From: Chloroflexota bacterium
Lineage (GTDB): Bacteria; Chloroflexota; Anaerolineae; Anaerolineales; UBA11579
Reading direction: 5' to 3'
Assembly: GCA_018662365.1 (NCBI GenBank)
Contig: JABJGH010000066.1
Coordinates: 1 to 64,000 of the forward strand
Length of the DNA stretch: 64,000 nucleotides
Part shown: piece by piece, positions 63,468 to 64,000 of the stretch
Layout of the letters: each line of letters starts with the position of its first letter
Numbering within the stretch: the first letter of the stretch is position 1
Position numbers and translations under genes: made by a program
The notes under the pieces: model-generated
Seen by the model: the letters and a program-made list of their open reading frames with translations, nothing else
Told to the model about the DNA's origin: nothing
Databases searched by the model: none

Positions 63468-64000
63468 ATGGAAGAACCCCTTGAAATTCCACAGAAAAGA
63501 CGAAAAATCAATTTTTCAGCAATTTTTACTAAAAAAAATCTGTTGATCGGATTTATCGTATTGGTAATATTCTATGGAATTTATCGCATTCCTGCGGTTT
63601 ATAACCGCGTAAATAGTAGGTGGGCAGATCTAAGTTCACGCGTCATCTATTATTTTAATCCTCCAGATGAGGTGGTCTTTCTTCCACAGGAAGAATTTCA
63701 AATTGCGCTTGTTGTGCAGGCGACATTGTCTGCATTAACCCAGGTGGTGGAGCCTAGTCCGACAGCAACAATGGTTCCTGATCAGGAATCTATTGTCCCC
63801 ACGATTACACCCACCCCACTTCCTGAAAAAGCGATTATTGAAGATATCGTTTATGTGCATCAACAAAATCGCTGGAATTATTGTGGGCCTGCCAATCTAA
63901 CAATGTCTCTGAAATATTGGGGATGGGACGGGGATCGAGATGATGTGGCAAGTGTGATCAAACCGGGGGAAAATGACCCCGATTTAGACTTCATTCAACG
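63468..64000 (+). CDS. Membrane-anchored C39-like peptidase domain protein (partial)
   Basis: The frame is open to the window end, 177 codons seen. A basic N-terminus, one membrane helix (NLLIGFIVLVIFYGIYRIPAV), a ~60-residue spacer rich in Pro and Thr (VEPSPTATMVP...TITPTPLPEK) and then QQNRWNYCGPANLTMSLKYWG, which has the Q-x5-C-G-P-A pattern of the C39-like peptidase family. The catalytic His and Asp would lie past the window. Extracellular orientation is expected. Partners unknown. Confidence 0.75.
   Translation, partial: MEEPLEIPQKRRKINFSAIFTKKNLLIGFIVLVIFYGIYRIPAVYNRVNSRWADLSSRVIYYFNPPDEVVFLPQEEFQIALVVQATLSALTQVVEPSPTATMVPDQESIVPTITPTPLPEKAIIEDIVYVHQQNRWNYCGPANLTMSLKYWGWDGDRDDVASVIKPGENDPDLDFIQ

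Noticed and set aside
1-64000. CRISPR arrays, integrases, transposases or rRNA genes
   Set aside because: No regularly spaced repeats, no recombinase motifs in the readable genes, and no rRNA-like sequence were seen.

Overview
The window reads as chromosomal DNA of an anaerobic or microaerophilic member of the Chloroflexota, most like the Anaerolineae. This rests on gene content and order, not on a database search: a division and cell wall cluster with a divergent MurG, a B12-dependent class II ribonucleotide reductase next to nrdR, a Ser/Thr kinase fused to a STAND ATPase, a reductive dehalogenase, split FeoB, and many small one-domain genes separated by intrinsic terminators. GC is moderate. 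No phage, insertion sequence, integrase or CRISPR array was seen.

Layout. (1) 1-8983, plus strand: ftsW (3' end), murG, a CvpA-like gene, murC, murB, ddl, ftsQ, ftsA, ftsZ, mostly overlapping or a few bases apart, so one operon making lipid II precursors and the divisome. (2) 9260-12647: nrdR behind a candidate pair of NrdR boxes, then nrdJ. (3) 12649-13075: a gene-free stretch crowded with perfect inverted repeats between two convergent genes. (4) 13280-16576: a 1098-residue kinase-STAND-TPR protein. (5) 16826-21224: an accessory block bounded by a broken and an intact copy of an alpha/beta hydrolase gene, holding an unknown protein, two very small ORFs and a membrane sulfatase-like enzyme. 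(6) 21235-28210: small single-function genes (DoxX-like, XRE membrane regulator, lipoprotein, MATE exporter, YjbQ, TfoX-like, DinB-like, DegV). (7) 28368-30736, minus: pentahaem lipoprotein cytochrome, reductive dehalogenase rdhA and membrane anchor rdhB, a compact possible organohalide respiration module. (8) 31058-35409, minus: MarR regulator and heterodimeric ABC exporter. (9) 35550-45758: iron-sulfur protein, cold shock protein, ABC-F ATPase without a usual start codon, saccharopine dehydrogenase-like enzyme, glutamine synthetase, deoxynucleoside kinase, DUF5666-type secreted protein, Hsp20, methyltransferase, tRNA-Pro, and a promoter/leader-ORF/terminator unit before a SWIM protein. (10) 45843-49463, minus: methyltransferase, tRNA-Ser, beta-CASP nuclease, RNase D-like exonuclease. 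(11) 49595-52904, minus: ferrous iron operon with a membrane-anchored DtxR-FeoA fusion and FeoB split into GTPase and permease, behind a DtxR-type operator. (12) 53080-60309: cupin, SDR, lipoprotein remnant, GT-C glycosyltransferase, dnaK, PH-like membrane protein, cyclase-fold protein. (13) 60412-63321, minus: a TIR-domain protein between two direct copies of a two-TM protein, one truncated. (14) 63468-64000: start of a membrane-anchored C39-like protein.

The most unusual parts are the TIR locus flanked by duplicated membrane genes, the cytochrome-rdhA-rdhB set with a CRP-like site in front, the hairpin array after nrdJ, the membrane-anchored DtxR-FeoA regulator with split FeoB, and the leader-ORF/terminator unit at 45356-45490. 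Two separate loci (16826-21224 and 60412-63321) share one architecture: an intact and a broken copy of a gene in direct orientation around unrelated cargo.
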